From NCBI GenBank assembly GCA_024734555.1, contig JANPWX010000034.1, forward strand, positions 1,410,398 through 1,474,397: 64,000 bases of DNA. The letters are read 5' to 3'. This stretch comes from Trochalopteron elliotii. Taxonomy: Eukaryota; Chordata; Aves; Passeriformes; Leiothrichidae. Within the stretch, counting starts at the first letter, position 1. Each line of letters opens with the position of its first letter. Positions 12,280-23,995 of the stretch are shown piece by piece. Under the pieces are notes generated by a model. It made no database searches. It was given only the letters and a program-made list of their open reading frames with translations, and was not told the DNA's origin. The translations under genes and the position numbers were made by a program.

Positions 12280-14864
12280 CTACAAAAAAATTCTGCTAAA
12301 AAGGTGAGGAGGTTGTTTGCAAATCTGAAAAGGCTTTATTAGAAGAGGGCTATACCTGTGCTAGTGAATGAAATGGAGCCCTGAGGACAGGTAGCCCAGC
12401 CCAGCTTTCTTGTGCACAGCTAAACCCTTCTTCTGCAACTAAACAGGTGGGTCTGCTCCCTGCTGCCTCCTGGTAATCCCTGTTTGGATCTGTCCTGGGG
12501 AAGGTGTATCATCTTCATTGCTGGAGAGTTTAGAGGTGAAAAAAACCTCCAGGTTAAAAAACATCAAGAATAGTTAAGCCCCACCTGAACCTGCCCTGGG
12601 ACTGGGACTCGGTATCTTTCTTCCAGCTCCAGCGCTGTCAGTTCTGTTGGTTTATAAATACAACACTTTTTGCCCTCAGATGTGCTACAGTTTTTCCAGG
12701 CACTTTTCAAGTCTTACCTTTAGCTTTTTTCTGAAGTGGCTGTGGGAGGTGGTGAAGTAATCCTTGTTCATAACAATCTTTGTGTTGTCTGTCTGCACAC
12801 AATGTCCCTTGGGAGCCAGCCCCGGGATTGGATGTATACTAGACGTGACTATTTTAGCTATCACCTTTCTATTTAAGCTATAGGATGCTGCTCTGCTCTT
12901 CCTTTCATTTGATGGCATCATTTCTCCTATTCTTCTTCTTCTAGCTTTTTTTTGTTTGTTTGTTTGTTTTGTGTTTGTGCAAAGTTCCTTGATTCTGAAC
13001 TAAATAGAGAGGTCACTAATGGAAACCCCGAGTCTGAAACACTGGGAAGTGAGAGAAAAGCTCTGCCCAGGTTTGAGGGACAACTTCTGGGTATGTTATG
13101 AAATTGGCCTTCATTTTTTGTGCCTGTGGCAAGGGACACTACCCTGGAAGCACAGGGACATCGACTGTTCTGCGTAGATCAGCTCCTGGCTCCCTCTCCA
13201 GTGACCTGTACCCCAAGCAGTCATTTGCACCAGGATGTACTCGAGCTTTACATCCACCCCATGCAGTTATTGATCTTCAGAGGGCAAAGAGCAGCAGGGA
13301 GATGGGAGGAGAGTGACACCAGGGGACAAAGCTGCCATCTGGGCACTGAGTTCCCAGGAGAATAAATGTTCCAGCTGAGCTTTCTGCTCTTCCCCACTTA
13401 GTGTTAGATGCCAAGTCTGATTAATTCATCCTTCTCTTGCTTTGTCATTGAAACCTTCATTGTGGTCTAAATTCATGAAAAACATGTTTCTTTTACCAAC
13501 AAATTGATTTGATTTTCTTTGATAAATTATGAGTTATCATAAAAGAAAAAGCACTTTGTGTGCCTGGTGACAACTTCCTTTGAGGTAGAGCATATTAATC
13601 TACATCCTGCATTTGCTTTGAAGTCAGAACAAAATCCTGAATCGTGATGTGTGTGCATGAAAAGGAGACAGACAGCAAGCTCAGTTCTGTTCTGCTACAT
13701 CTGTGTAGATCCAGATCAATGCCAAGGCTGCAACAAGGATAAGGATTGGGTCAAGTATGTTATCTCCACGTATATCCCATGCTTGGTAGGAAGCAGGAGA
13801 CAGGAAAGGGAGAAGTGAAAATTCCCCATTTTGCCCAAATGTCATCTGCTGGTGAATGATGTGTTGACCGAAGGATGATCTTGCACATTAAAGGTAATAT
13901 TGTGTATCTATATAGAACAGGTTAAAGTGAACCAGTAATAAAAAAAAGTCAGAGGAAGCAGTTATGGTGGTAAATATCAGGGTGGCACAGACAAAATAAG
14001 TCAAAATGTTTTTTACTGACACAGCGTCAGGAAGATGTAGAGCTTGTTTCTACACTTGTACCAATTTTACAGCCACATAACTCACTGGATGGCAACAGAA
14101 TAATCCTTGATTTGTGCTGGTTCAAGAGGGTCAAGCCATTACCCAAATTCTTAGACCAGAACTCTCTTTTGCTTTTGCCATAATACCACCTCTTCCTTCC
14201 CAAATCTGCCATTAGGAAGCCTGTGAGTCTCGTTCTCTGACACCTCCAGCACTGAGGGATTGGATATCTGCAGGAAGATCCTCCTGCCCTGTGTCAGCAT
14301 CCCATTTGCAAAAACCTTGTTCAAAGGCAATCTGCATAATGCTGAAGTCAAGGCTGCAGCCCATGGAAAAGTGAAGAAAGGGTTATGGTGCAAGGGAGAT
14401 ATTTTACCTTTTGTTCACCATTCATCACTTCCCTTCCTCTGGTCTTCTCTCTTTTGGACCAAGTGTGAACCTCATTATCACCCTTGAATTTGGGTATATG
14501 TATATTAATGGGGCTTAAGATTTATACTTCACAGACATGTCTAAACACACCTTGGTAAGAAGAACACTGGGTAGGAAGAGGTTAATACAGAGAGGGTAAT
14601 GGATCAGGAAAAGAAATCACGGGCATCTGTGCTCAGATAACATGGGAAAACCACAGAATAAAATAAAGAGGTGGTGAAATCATTGGAAAGGACTGGTTTT
14701 ATTATCATCATTGTTGGAGTCTGCACCACAGCCTGTAACACCCAAAACCACAGAAGCAGCTGGTCCACTCCTAGTGAGAGAAAGCTCCCTGCACTCAGTG
14801 AGATGGGGATGTGCTCTGTAAAGGGTGGGGATAGTGTACCCCCACCCAGCACAGGGCCACTGGG
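12280..14864. other. Non-coding stretch, no gene recognised
   Basis: No exon or RNA gene recognised. It holds a TTTG microsatellite near 12.95 kb. The segment at about 12300-12660, just beyond the LTR, has a TATAAATA motif at its right part and could be an old LTR remnant, but I cannot identify termini or family. The rest is unremarkable. Confidence 0.5.
12947..12978. repeat. T-rich tract and (TTTG)n microsatellite
   Basis: A T run passes into five copies of TTTG, preceded by a short CTT repeat (about 12930-12942). Simple sequence only. Confidence 0.9.
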
Positions 14865-15110
14865 GCAGGCTGCCCAGGATCTGTTCCAGCTGAGGTTTAG
14901 TACCTCTACCACACAGTCTCTGGCTGCCTGTTTCAATGCTTGACCACCCTCACTGTAAAAAAGGCTGTACTTAATTTAAATGGAGTGGTAAGTATTTCAA
15001 TGTATGCCCATTGCCTCTTGTCCTGTCCCTGGACAGCACTGAGAAGAATCTGGTTTCATCTTCTGTACACCCCACATTAGGTATTTATCCACTACCTTCT
15101 TCCTCTCTAA
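14865..15110 (-). mobile_element. CR1 LINE fragment, ORF2 end/3' region, minus strand
   Basis: On the plus strand this reads as the reverse complement of the CR1 region just before the 3' end. It has the recognisable elements CAATGCTTGACCACCCTCAC, GTAAAAAAGG, CCCATTGCCTCTTGTCCTGT and CACTGAGAAGAATCTGG, in the order found in avian CR1 copies. It is diverged by substitutions and small indels. It lies beside an RT-encoding CR1 piece in the same orientation, from which it is separated in a full element by roughly a kilobase of ORF2. CR1 is the dominant non-LTR retrotransposon of birds. Confidence 0.85.
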
Positions 15111-15124
15111 GTGTTTGGAAAAGG

Positions 15125-15420
15125 CTTCTGTGAAGATTTGTTCCATTATCATCCCAAGGATCAAGACAAAGCTGGCTGGACTGCATTGAAGACCTTGGTG
15201 GCATTTGCTTTCTTCCAGTGCTCAGGAACCAGTCTCAGTTGCCATGACCTTCCAAAAATAATATAGAATGACATTTGGCCAGTGCTGCTGGGTGCACACC
15301 ACAAGGTTCCAGGGACTTTGGTATTTTCAGATATTTCAAGTGTTCCCTAACCTGATCCTGCTCTACTGAGGGCAGCCCTCCTTGCTCCATACTTTGTTAC
15401 AGGGTTCTGGGATTCCTAAA
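15125..15420 (-). pseudogene. CR1 ORF2 reverse-transcriptase remnant, minus strand
   Basis: The reverse complement retains the CR1 stretch leading into the RT domain. One frame reads VPEHWKKANAT, matching the CR1/LINE motif of the type VPEDWKKANVTPIFKKG, and then degenerates where the conserved GNYRPVSLTS block should be. Upstream on the minus strand, the sequence corresponding to the CR1 segment around 'dQvrehL..l...ksmGPdg.hP' is recognisable at nucleotide level. Stops and frameshifts interrupt it, so it cannot encode an active enzyme. It adjoins a CR1 3' fragment at 14865-15110 in the same orientation. Family assignment is from memory of consensus motifs. Confidence 0.75.
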
Positions 15421-18400
15421 AGCTAGACTTATCATTGAGGACAAGAAAAACACAACATCCAGCCACAAAAACCAAGGCAGCCTCTCATCTTTTTTACCTT
15501 GTAAATAATTGCAAGAAATGGAGTTGAAACTGGGACAAAACAATGTAGAATGTAGAGGCCAAGTAGTGTAGTGGCTAAGGAGGACACTAATGCAGCTCAG
15601 TCCTTCCTACTGTTCATGTGATTGCCAAATAAATGATTTTTTAACTAAAATAACAGCCTCTTTGACCTATCAAGTATGTTACAACCACTAATGCCAGAGT
15701 TTACTCTTGTGCATTTTCCTTACAAGCCTATAAATACTGCAGAGTCTTGTTTACAAATACTCTCTTAATCACACAAAAAGCTCTTGGGATCTTCAAATGG
15801 CTTCCCTTTAAACTCACCTGGCTGAAGAATTTGATGTTCTTCTCAGTGGGTGATTGTAAGTGAGATGACTAGAAAGGAAAATATGCAATCTCGATGTATT
15901 TGGATCTATTTCAACAATTATTTTAGTGTGTGTTATATGTGAGAGATCATTTGCATCTGTAACAATCCTTGGCTTTTCTTTAAAAAAAACCAAACAAACT
16001 TTCTTTTTTTTCTATGAAGGCAGGGTGAGAGGGGAAAGAATTGTTTCTGAATCTTATCAAGAAATAAAATAACACAAAGTACGTTTTACAAAAGAAGAGG
16101 CACACTGTGTCTTTTTTTTTCCACTGGCCTACAGCCTAAGGGAAACATTCACTGGCAAATCTAAAACTTGTTCAAAACCCTTTGGAGAAGCAGACTATTA
16201 TTAAATTATTTATTTTATCTTTGAAGTGTTTCCATTTTTATACTGTTAAGGATTTCTCTGTAAAAGCCGGGGTGCCTGAGAATATTTGGCCTCTAGTGAT
16301 CTTTGAAACATAAGCCTCATTTTTTTCCCCTCTGTCTTTTCTTCTCCCCCACTCTCTCCGTCCCAGTTTCTTTCCAAAATGAATGAGGATCTTTCTATTG
16401 CAGAGAGTCTGTACTCATTGGGGAAATTTAAGGAGATCTTAGTAGCTGCAAAGAACTAGACCCTGGTTTGCACAGTTTGCTCAAATTTTTTTTAGGAGAA
16501 ACAAACCTGGCAGAATTAGAAAGGGTGGGAGACATATTCAAATGCTCTTGAGCGCTTATTAAAATGTTATGTAATTAAATGTTAAGATCATGCCTGTAGC
16601 AGTGTCTTTTGAAATAACTGTACTATCTGGGCCTCCTGAAACCAGCACAGGAAAGTAATTCATTTAAAAGGTTATTGGCCATTGAGGCATATGCCTTGGG
16701 GACCTAATTTAATGGGAGAGCTCCCATTGACTTGCGTGGGCTTGGATAGGGCCTGCTGTTGTTTCCCAACACGATCCTTGCAGGGGTGGAGGACAGAGAA
16801 ATTCCACAGCCATATGAGGAGCTCAGAGCTTGGTGTCAGGGTGAGGAGTTGGTGTGACCCCTTGGGGGGAGGCAGCAGAGTTGGGGGGGCTGAGCCTCCA
16901 TGGGTGGTGGGTACAGGGCACAGGAAGGATGCTCTGCTGGATGCTGGATGCAGCACTGCTGCCAGCAGGAGCTGCACTACTTGGAGACACAGGGACCATC
17001 ATTGTCTCTGCAGGATTCCTTACTGGATAGCAGAAAGAGGGAACACAATACACAGGCTGGCATGTGAGCCTGGTAGGAATGTGCCTTTTAAAACAGCATG
17101 ACAGGACTTTCTTTTCAGTATTGGCTTCCCAGTTATTCCAAGGAAGGTAACCCTGTTCTTGCTGCTACAGGCTCAGGGAGCAGAAATGGTCTGAGTGTTG
17201 GGGGAATGGATGCAGAGGTACAGCCTGGGCACTGCAAGCTCCTGTGTGTCAGCAGTTCCATCTCCCAGTGTGGGACATTCCACACTGAGAGGGTGAGTTG
17301 TGAGGAGTTACGTGTGTGGAGGAATTAAACAGGAAATGCATTCTCCCATCAGTGGGATGGGAACTGGGTGTGTAAGGGAGCATTTCTATGCAGGAAGGCT
17401 AAAGCTGACCTCAGCAGTGAGGATTGGGAAGGGTAGGGCAGGTGCCAGTGCCTGATGAGGCTGTTGGTGCTCCTTGCCACCAGTTAGTCCTAACCCATAG
17501 CACTCAATGACCATTGTGGGGAATCTCTAGCTCCCAAGACTGCTGGTAGTGAAAACTTTTCCCTTTTAGCCAGATCTCTGATTAGAGGGCACAGATAAAA
17601 TACATTGCAAGCAGGTACACATTGTTCCATTTGTATTGCTGAACTTTATTCCACAAGGGAGGGGTTCTCTGCTGGTCTGTTTTGTCTTGTGCAACCTCCT
17701 TTGCTGTTTTACCTGCATATGATGATTGGGTAAGTGAGTCTCTTCTTTCTGGGGAGTAATGGGCATCTTTCTTTAGTGCAGTCTGGGTGGCAGTGGATCA
17801 TCTCACACTTTTATCACCCAGCATATTGCCTGTCATTAGAAATCTGCTCATCTTTCCTTCATTTCTAAGCTTGGTTAAGTGCACTCAGCTGCAAATGCAT
17901 TCAGGTGCTGCCCCTGCTTCCACACCTCTCCTTTTGCAAAATATTTGAAGCTTAAAATGTTGGAAGGGCATCTTGTGAAGGAGAGCTCTGCTGCTGCAAA
18001 TTAAAAATCAGGCTTCCATGATCTCTAGTGTCACGACCACATCAGACACATCTACAGACCTGAGTCTGGGCAACCACATACCTTCCATGAACTTGCAGGA
18101 ATGGGATGAGATAATTGTGGGAAGACTAACAACAGAACAATTCCTCATGTGGGGTGAACCTCTGAATAGTTCTGAACAACTAATAAGCCCCTACCAAACC
18201 AATTCTTTATGCCACATGGTATTTTAGATCCAGAATTTTGACCCCAAAGACAGAAGTGGTGTGTCATCAATCCATGGCTTAAGCTTGCTTCAGGATCCAT
18301 GTTATGATGGGAAAGCATAATGAGTCTGATGCCAAGATGCCCACCTTTTTTGTGAAATAACTGAAGTGAGAGCAAATAATGATTACAGGACCCAAAGGAA

Positions 18401-20054
18401 ATATCAGAATATTAATAATTGAGAGGTTGGTGTTGTTTTGTGTAGCCAGAACAACAGGCTAGCCTTTGGTTCCAGGGATATCAGTGGAAGCCAGTGAACC
18501 AGCCACATTTCTGCTCTCAAAAGGGCCAAGTTTGGAAGGGCCCCACTAAAATCAAAGGAATTGTGTGTGTCTGGGAGCGTCCCTGAGGCAACTGCTTCTG
18601 CTAGACTGAAGGATTTGCTGAACAGGGTGCAAGGAGAGAAGGAAAGACGTTTTCCTTGTGGACAGCAGAAAAATCAGATCCAACAAACATTATTTTTATG
18701 TCTCCTGAACAACACTGTAGGGTTTTTTTTCAGTTTTTTAACATTTTCATCTACTACTTGCAAAGCCCTACAGTCCAGCTCCCTCTTAAGCAGATGGAAA
18801 TTGGAAGGGAAGAGAGAAAAAAAAGGCTGCATGTGCTGACATATCCATATGGCACTTAAGTGAGAAATCACTTGGAACATGGGGCCTCCTGTGGGGTCAC
18901 AGCCTCCATACGTTCTTTGAAGGGTGCAAAGGGTCCTGAAACTTGTTGCTGCTGTAGCAGCCAGGGAATGGGGTTGGTGCAACACAGGCTGAAAATTCCT
19001 GACAGACACGGAGGGGAAGGCAAGAGATATGAACAACCCCCAAGGTGTTTCATTGCCTGTCTGCCCCCAAAATCCCAGGCACCTAAAATCTGCCAGGCTC
19101 CTGAGTGATTTGCAGCCTCTTGCTGTAAAATGATAATTGCATCAGAGTGAATATACCCCAGCTTTGTCATGTGTAATAAACTCCATCTGAGAGAAAGCCT
19201 CTCCAGCACGGAGGATCTGCAGAGGATGCTGCAAGCCATGTGGGGAGGGTTCCAGTGCTGCAGGAGGCTCGTGTGGGCTTTCTGCCTCTCCAGGAGGACA
19301 TGTGAGCACTGCATGTGCTACGGCAGAGCACGAGAGGATAAAGGAGAGGTTTGTGTTCTGAGAGGCTCAGTGTCTGCTTGAGTCGTCTGAGCAGGCACTC
19401 CACTGAGCAGGGTCTTTTCCCTTATCCATTCCTTCACCTGAACCTGTTCTGAAGCCATCTGGTACATCCATCCTTGGGTTCTCGTTGACTTCAGCAGGTT
19501 TGGCATCAGCCCTGTGTGTTCCTGTGTCTGCCTGTGATTCTCCTCTCTATTTACATCTCTGTCTGATGTGTTTATTTTCCCCAGTACCCACCACTGCAGT
19601 ACACAAGGCAGGAATCATCCTTCACAATGCCAGTTTCTTTTGGCTTCATTCCTGTGTGTGTTTGGCTCTGCACTTTTCCTCTAAAGTTACAGCTGGGATT
19701 CTCAGTTATCCTGCAGTGTTGCTCCGACTCTGCTGAGATGAAGGGTCTCCCTCCAGCTTCACTGGGAGCAAACTCAGACCAGGGCTGAGTTTTCCTGGGT
19801 ATCCTGCCTTACCCTGCAACAGAAACAGCCTGGAGTTGCTGTGTATCCTCCAACAAACAAAAGGTAGTTGACTATGACTTCCCCAGAAAATCAGAAGGAA
19901 GTCAAACACCCTTTCCCCCCTGTCCAGGCTTAAGTGTTAGTTGTTGCATCTCCAATAAGGGGTTAAAATTGAGGATATGGAAATAGTTTTTTAGGAAAAG
20001 AATATCATCTGCAAAAAGGAAACTAGCTGTATTCAAAATGCATTCAGAATCATA
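15421..20054. other. Non-coding stretch, no gene recognised
   Basis: No exon or RNA gene recognised. A short segment near 15550-15625 (GTAGTGTAGTGGCTAAGG followed by a MIR-like layout) may be a very old SINE but is too diverged to call. G-rich patches occur near 16.86 kb. Overlapping open frames of about 140-150 codons near 16.7-17.1 and 18.9-19.3 kb look like chance ORFs in GC-richer DNA. Confidence 0.5.
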
Positions 20055-20172
20055 TATATAGATGTGGAATCTGAATCCTGTATATTTATATATATGTATA
20101 TAAATATATGTATAATAGATATGTGTATGTATATATATATATATGCATACATACATATAAAAAATCATATAA
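20055..20172. repeat. AT-rich (TATA/TATG)n simple repeat
   Basis: Nearly pure alternating purine-pyrimidine sequence made of TA, TATG and CATA units. It abuts the 5' end of the CR1 copy that follows, so the LINE may have inserted into or beside this tract. Confidence 0.9.
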
Positions 20173-20182
20173 ATTCAGAATT

Positions 20183-20363
20183 GAGGCAATGTGTGCTTGC
20201 AGCCCAGAAATCCAACTGTATCCTCAAAAGAAGGGTGGCCAGCAGGTCGAGGGAGGTGATTCTCCTCCTGTGCTCCACTCTCGTGAGACCCCCCCTGCAG
20301 TGCTGTGTTCTGGGGCCCTCAACACAAGAAAGACATGGACCTGTTGGAACTAATCCAGAGTAG
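20183..20363 (+). pseudogene. Remnant of CR1 ORF2 C-terminus
   Basis: Within the truncated CR1, one frame still shows C-terminal residues of the CR1 ORF2 polyprotein: VLAAQKSN, then [12 protein letters not shown], then LVRPPLQCCV. In intact CR1 proteins these correspond to the segment after the reverse-transcriptase domain (of the type VLAAQKANRIL and [26 protein letters not shown]). A few codons between the first two blocks are missing and the frame breaks after about residue 60, so it is non-functional. Confidence 0.8.
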
Positions 20364-20808
20364 TCCACAAAGATTATCAGAGGGATGGATATTCACCTCT
20401 CCTATAGAACTAGGCTGAGAGAATTGGGATTGTTCATCCTGAAGAAGAGAAAGCTCTGGAGAGACCTCAGAGTCCCTTACAGTTCTTAAAGGAGTTCCAA
20501 GAGAGCTGGAGATGCACTTTGGACAAGTGCATGCAGTAATGGGAATGGCTTTAACCTAAAAAAGGGTAGGTTTAGTTTAGATATTAAGAAGAAATTCTTC
20601 CCTTTGAGGGTTGTGAGGCACTGGAACAGCTTTTCCAGAGAAGATGTGTATATCCCATCCCTGGAAGTGTCCAAGGCCAAGTTGGAAGGGGCTTGGAGCA
20701 ACCTTGAATAATGGAAGGTGTCTCTGCCAATGGCAGGGACATTGTTGGAAATGGGTGCCCTTCAAGATCCCTTCCAACCCCAAGAAATCTAGGATTCTAT
20801 GGTTCTAT
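20183..20808 (+). mobile_element. 5'-truncated CR1 LINE, plus strand
   Basis: About 626 bp that track the 3' part of avian CR1 from the end of ORF2 to the terminus. Landmarks in order are GCAATGTGTGCTTGCAGCCC, GGCCAGCAGGTCGAGGGAGG, GAAGAAATTCTTCCCTTTGA, GGCACTGGAACAGCTTTTCC, CCCTTCCAACCCCAAGAAAT and the terminal ATTCTATGGTTCTAT, which is the short direct-repeat tail typical of CR1. The copy is moderately diverged with small deletions. 5' truncation is the usual fate of CR1 insertions. CR1 usually gives no clear target-site duplication, and I see none. Confidence 0.93.
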
Positions 20809-21929
20809 ACCCATAGCCCCAGCCACATGTGTAAGTAAGTCAAGGGCACAATCCCCATCTTGATTTTCAGAGTGCCAAGAGGAATCTGCAAGGAAGTCAC
20901 AGGACTGCAGCACTTGCAGTTTTCAGGACCCTCCAAGGCCAGCTCTGGTTCATCCTTTTGCCAGTTGATTGCTGTGATCCTTCTTGAGCTCCTTTGCAAG
21001 GAAAGCCAGACAACAGATGCTCCAAAACCCACTGAAGTGATGGGAAGTCTTGGGCTGGAAACCAGCTCTGTGCAAGCCCTTCATGTACCCATTGTTAGTG
21101 ATTCAGCTCCAGGCAAACAAACAGATTTGTGCCCCTTACAGCTCTTTGCCAAAAAAATCTGCCCGTTTATGTGCCCTTATTTTATATTAAATATTAATCT
21201 TAGTTTCAAGCTCTGAGATGGCCCCCTCATTAGAAGCTATCTGTGAACTTAAACTGTTTCCGAGAAAATCAGTTTTTACTTCTAATTTTTCAAAAGAAAA
21301 GTGTTTTATAGAATTCCACCCTTCTCATAATTTCCTTGCTTGTGCCTAAGCAGTCCTTGTGGGGCCTTATAAGAGGTGTGCACCTGTAAGAATGTGTTCT
21401 TGTAGCAATAAAACAGAAGACAGCCACATCTAAATGCAGCCAACACTCGTTAATCTATTGTGGACTGGAAGTCCAAGAAGTCAGTCATTATGTATGGGCA
21501 GTTTTATACCAGGCATGAGTATTGCTTGGCATGGGTCCTTCTTTAATTGCATTATACAAACATAACAGAAAATTGACCCAAAGGGGGAAAACAATTTTAT
21601 CCTTAGAACACTCTTCTGACTAAGTAGAGAGCTTTTAATTAAATTCCCTATACAAAGTGACTGCCTGTCTCTCATGTTGAGCCTAATTGATATCAAAGCC
21701 ATCCTTAAAATCAATATTTTTTTCTGGAAAAAAGAGCGAATACCCTCTCCACCCCAACAGAATTCAATAAATAATTTGATAGTACTTGACTCCTAACTGT
21801 AATCTTTGTCTCATTTGAGCAGAATATAAAGTGAAAATTTGTCCCCACCGCCCCCCAGCATCCCCATTGCATCACAAATCAGGCACCACAAAATATCACT
21901 ATTCCTCCTCAGCAGGTCTGCTGGTTCCA

Positions 21930-22080
21930 TTTATTTCGGAGCACCACGCTGAGTAAGGGAGGAATTTGAAACCTTCAAGTGGCAACACATTTATGCGGCT
22001 TTTGTTACCTATTTTATATTTTTCACTTATTTATGATTACGGTTGCAATTGGATCCCATTAGAAGTCTCAGGAAGATCAA
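21930..22080. promoter_or_regulatory. Candidate conserved non-coding element
   Basis: Non-coding, repeat-free, AT-rich sequence with a compact set of developmental factor-like sites. There is an NKX2-type TCAAGTGG (21975-21982), a TTTATG HOX/CDX-like site directly after it, a SOX-like CTTTTGTT near 21998, and TTATTTATGATTA further on. Such sites occur by chance, and I cannot measure conservation. Low-confidence inference from texture only. Confidence 0.2.
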
Positions 22081-22399
22081 AGGCTTGTTAGAGAGGGCAG
22101 CAGACAAACCCACACTCCTCCAAGGCTGCTAGGGAGGGTTTGCAGTGCATTTTACCCCTGCAAACCCCTAAGCAGGTGCCTAACTCTACCCCTAGAAAAA
22201 ATGGTGCGCAAAATGGAACCTTGCTTTGAGATGGCAAACACCCAAATCAAAGACTAGGTCTTGTTTCTCACCTTTGCTTTCTCCTCTCCTTCCTCTGTCC
22301 TTCTTGCTTTGTGCAGGGACCCTGTCAACCTATCTTGTCAGAACTGGCAAGAGAGTTGGTTCCCTTTGCCAGGAGCAGCTTACAAAACCGATGGAGAAG

Positions 22400-22800
22400 A
22401 GCAAGAATATTAAGCTAAATAATAGGGCGGTTGGTTTTGGGGTTTTTACAATTATTCAGCCAGATTTAGTGAAGCTGAGAGCTGAAAGCCTGGCATTGAT
22501 TATTGCCCCACCAAAAAGATGGTCTAACCATAAGTCAAAGCAGAGTCAACATGTGCAGTCCTTTTGCAATGTCTGTTCCTGATAAAAGCAGGAATAATCT
22601 CTGCAGAGACCATTGCCTAGCGAGGGAGCACGGACTTGAAAGCTCAGCCCTGATCTCCAGTTTCTCTCTGTAATGTCTCTCTGTTGATACTGGCCCTCGG
22701 GGACTCTTGCTACAAGCACAATTTTCTTTCAAGAGAGTATGCTAATCGTGGCATTAAGGGTGTATTTATGATCCCTGGCTGACTGTGGCAGGTAAGATTG
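22400..22800. promoter_or_regulatory. Candidate conserved non-coding element
   Basis: Repeat-free non-coding sequence with scattered CpGs, a POU/octamer-like ATGCTAAT (22739-22746) overlapping a TAATCG homeodomain-like site, and a MEF2/TBP-like GTATTTATGATCC. No frame across it has coding character. Conservation is untested. Confidence 0.2.
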
Positions 22801-23909
22801 GGAGGGAAGTGATACTGAGTCTGCAGACAGATCACACTCATAAAGCATGATTTTGTGCTTCCCCTGCACCGTGACACCCTGAAGCCTGGAGGATTAGCAT
22901 AAAGAGAAACCCGCCTCAGTGTTATTGGAATAAAATTTCATCCACGATCCAGGCAGCTGAGCCAGCTCCATAGACCTGGCAGCGTGTTTGTGCATCAGAA
23001 TAATGACCTGAGAGCTGGTTTTCCTAGGCAAACAGCAAGGCAGGCTGCTGTCCTGTGGTTTGGAAGAGGAGCAAAGCTGGGGAAGGCTGGTGGCATGGAA
23101 AGATTATGTTATTTTACTCCATTGTGCCTGGTCCTTTTTTCCAAGAAAACATCATTCATTTAGTCCTGAAGTTTGTTTTGCTTCCAAAGTGATTTCATGC
23201 CCTTGCATCTTCCTATAGTCCAAATCTGAAGCAAAATCTGCTGGTTGCAAAAGGAGACAGGAGCCAGCTAGCCCTCCTGAAACATCTCCTTTTGTGGAGG
23301 GGTGTTTCTCTTGTGGGGTCTGCATCCCACAGCCCTTGTAATGCTTTGCTGCTGTCTTTGGCAGATGAACAGGGCTGGAGCACCATGTGAGGCGTGTGTG
23401 CACACCTGGGGCTGACTGCAGCAGTTGGAGGGGAGCATAGCCAGTGCACAGAGGGCCCTTGTAGACAGCGTGTGTTCAAACACACCACCACCCCTCACCC
23501 AACACAAACTTGTTCCAGCCACACCCAATATAAATAAAATATTTAGCAGAGCCTGTCCATACATCTGAATGCCAGAGGAAAGTGAGAAAGCTTGGGAATA
23601 AATATTGGCCTGGAGGTGCTGGGGCTCGCGGGAAGTCAGGTGGATTCGCTGCTGTTTTATATGATCAGAGCCTGACTCTGCTCCCAGCTGCTGTGGTGTA
23701 AATCTGAAATAACTCTGCTGATGTTGGAGCTACACCACCTCAAAACTGCTGTGTGTGAGCCTCTGTCCAGTGGGGTTGAGTATTTCAATGCTGTCAGGAA
23801 GACCCAGACCCCCACTTCCCATTAATATTTATGCAGTAGCCCTCAGGTGTCTTCAGGAGAGCCACCATAAAATTTCTGTTGCTGTAGGGAGAGCCCTGAA
23901 AGAACAATT

Positions 23910-23995
23910 TGCAGGCAGTAATCGTCATTATTAGATATGGCAATTGAATTAGTAGTTATTTAATTATTATTATTAGTGTAATAAATACTCCTCAC
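23910..23995. promoter_or_regulatory. AT-rich homeodomain-site cluster / (ATT)n patch
   Basis: Contains GTAATCG, several ATTAG and TTAATTA cores, then a short (ATT)n run. It could be a homeodomain-bound element or merely low-complexity AT-rich DNA. Confidence 0.2.

Noticed and set aside
15548..15630. MIR-like start (GTAGTGTAGTGGCTAAGG)
   Set aside because: Only the first block fits; the promoter box and core that should follow are not recognisable.
16682..17101. 139-codon open frame with shadow frames on the minus strand
   Set aside because: Lies in GC- and G-run-rich DNA where chance frames are long; rich in W, C and R, as non-coding translations often are.
18868..19314. Longest open frame in the window, 148 codons, minus strand
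   Set aside because: Overlapped by other frames on both strands, no family motif, no splice signals or promoter context, and composition bias explains the lack of stops.
22733..22800. Exon-like segment between a TTTCTTTCAAG acceptor-like site and a CAG|GTAAG donor-like site
   Set aside because: All three frames contain stops, so not a coding exon. An untranslated or lncRNA exon cannot be excluded but has no positive support.
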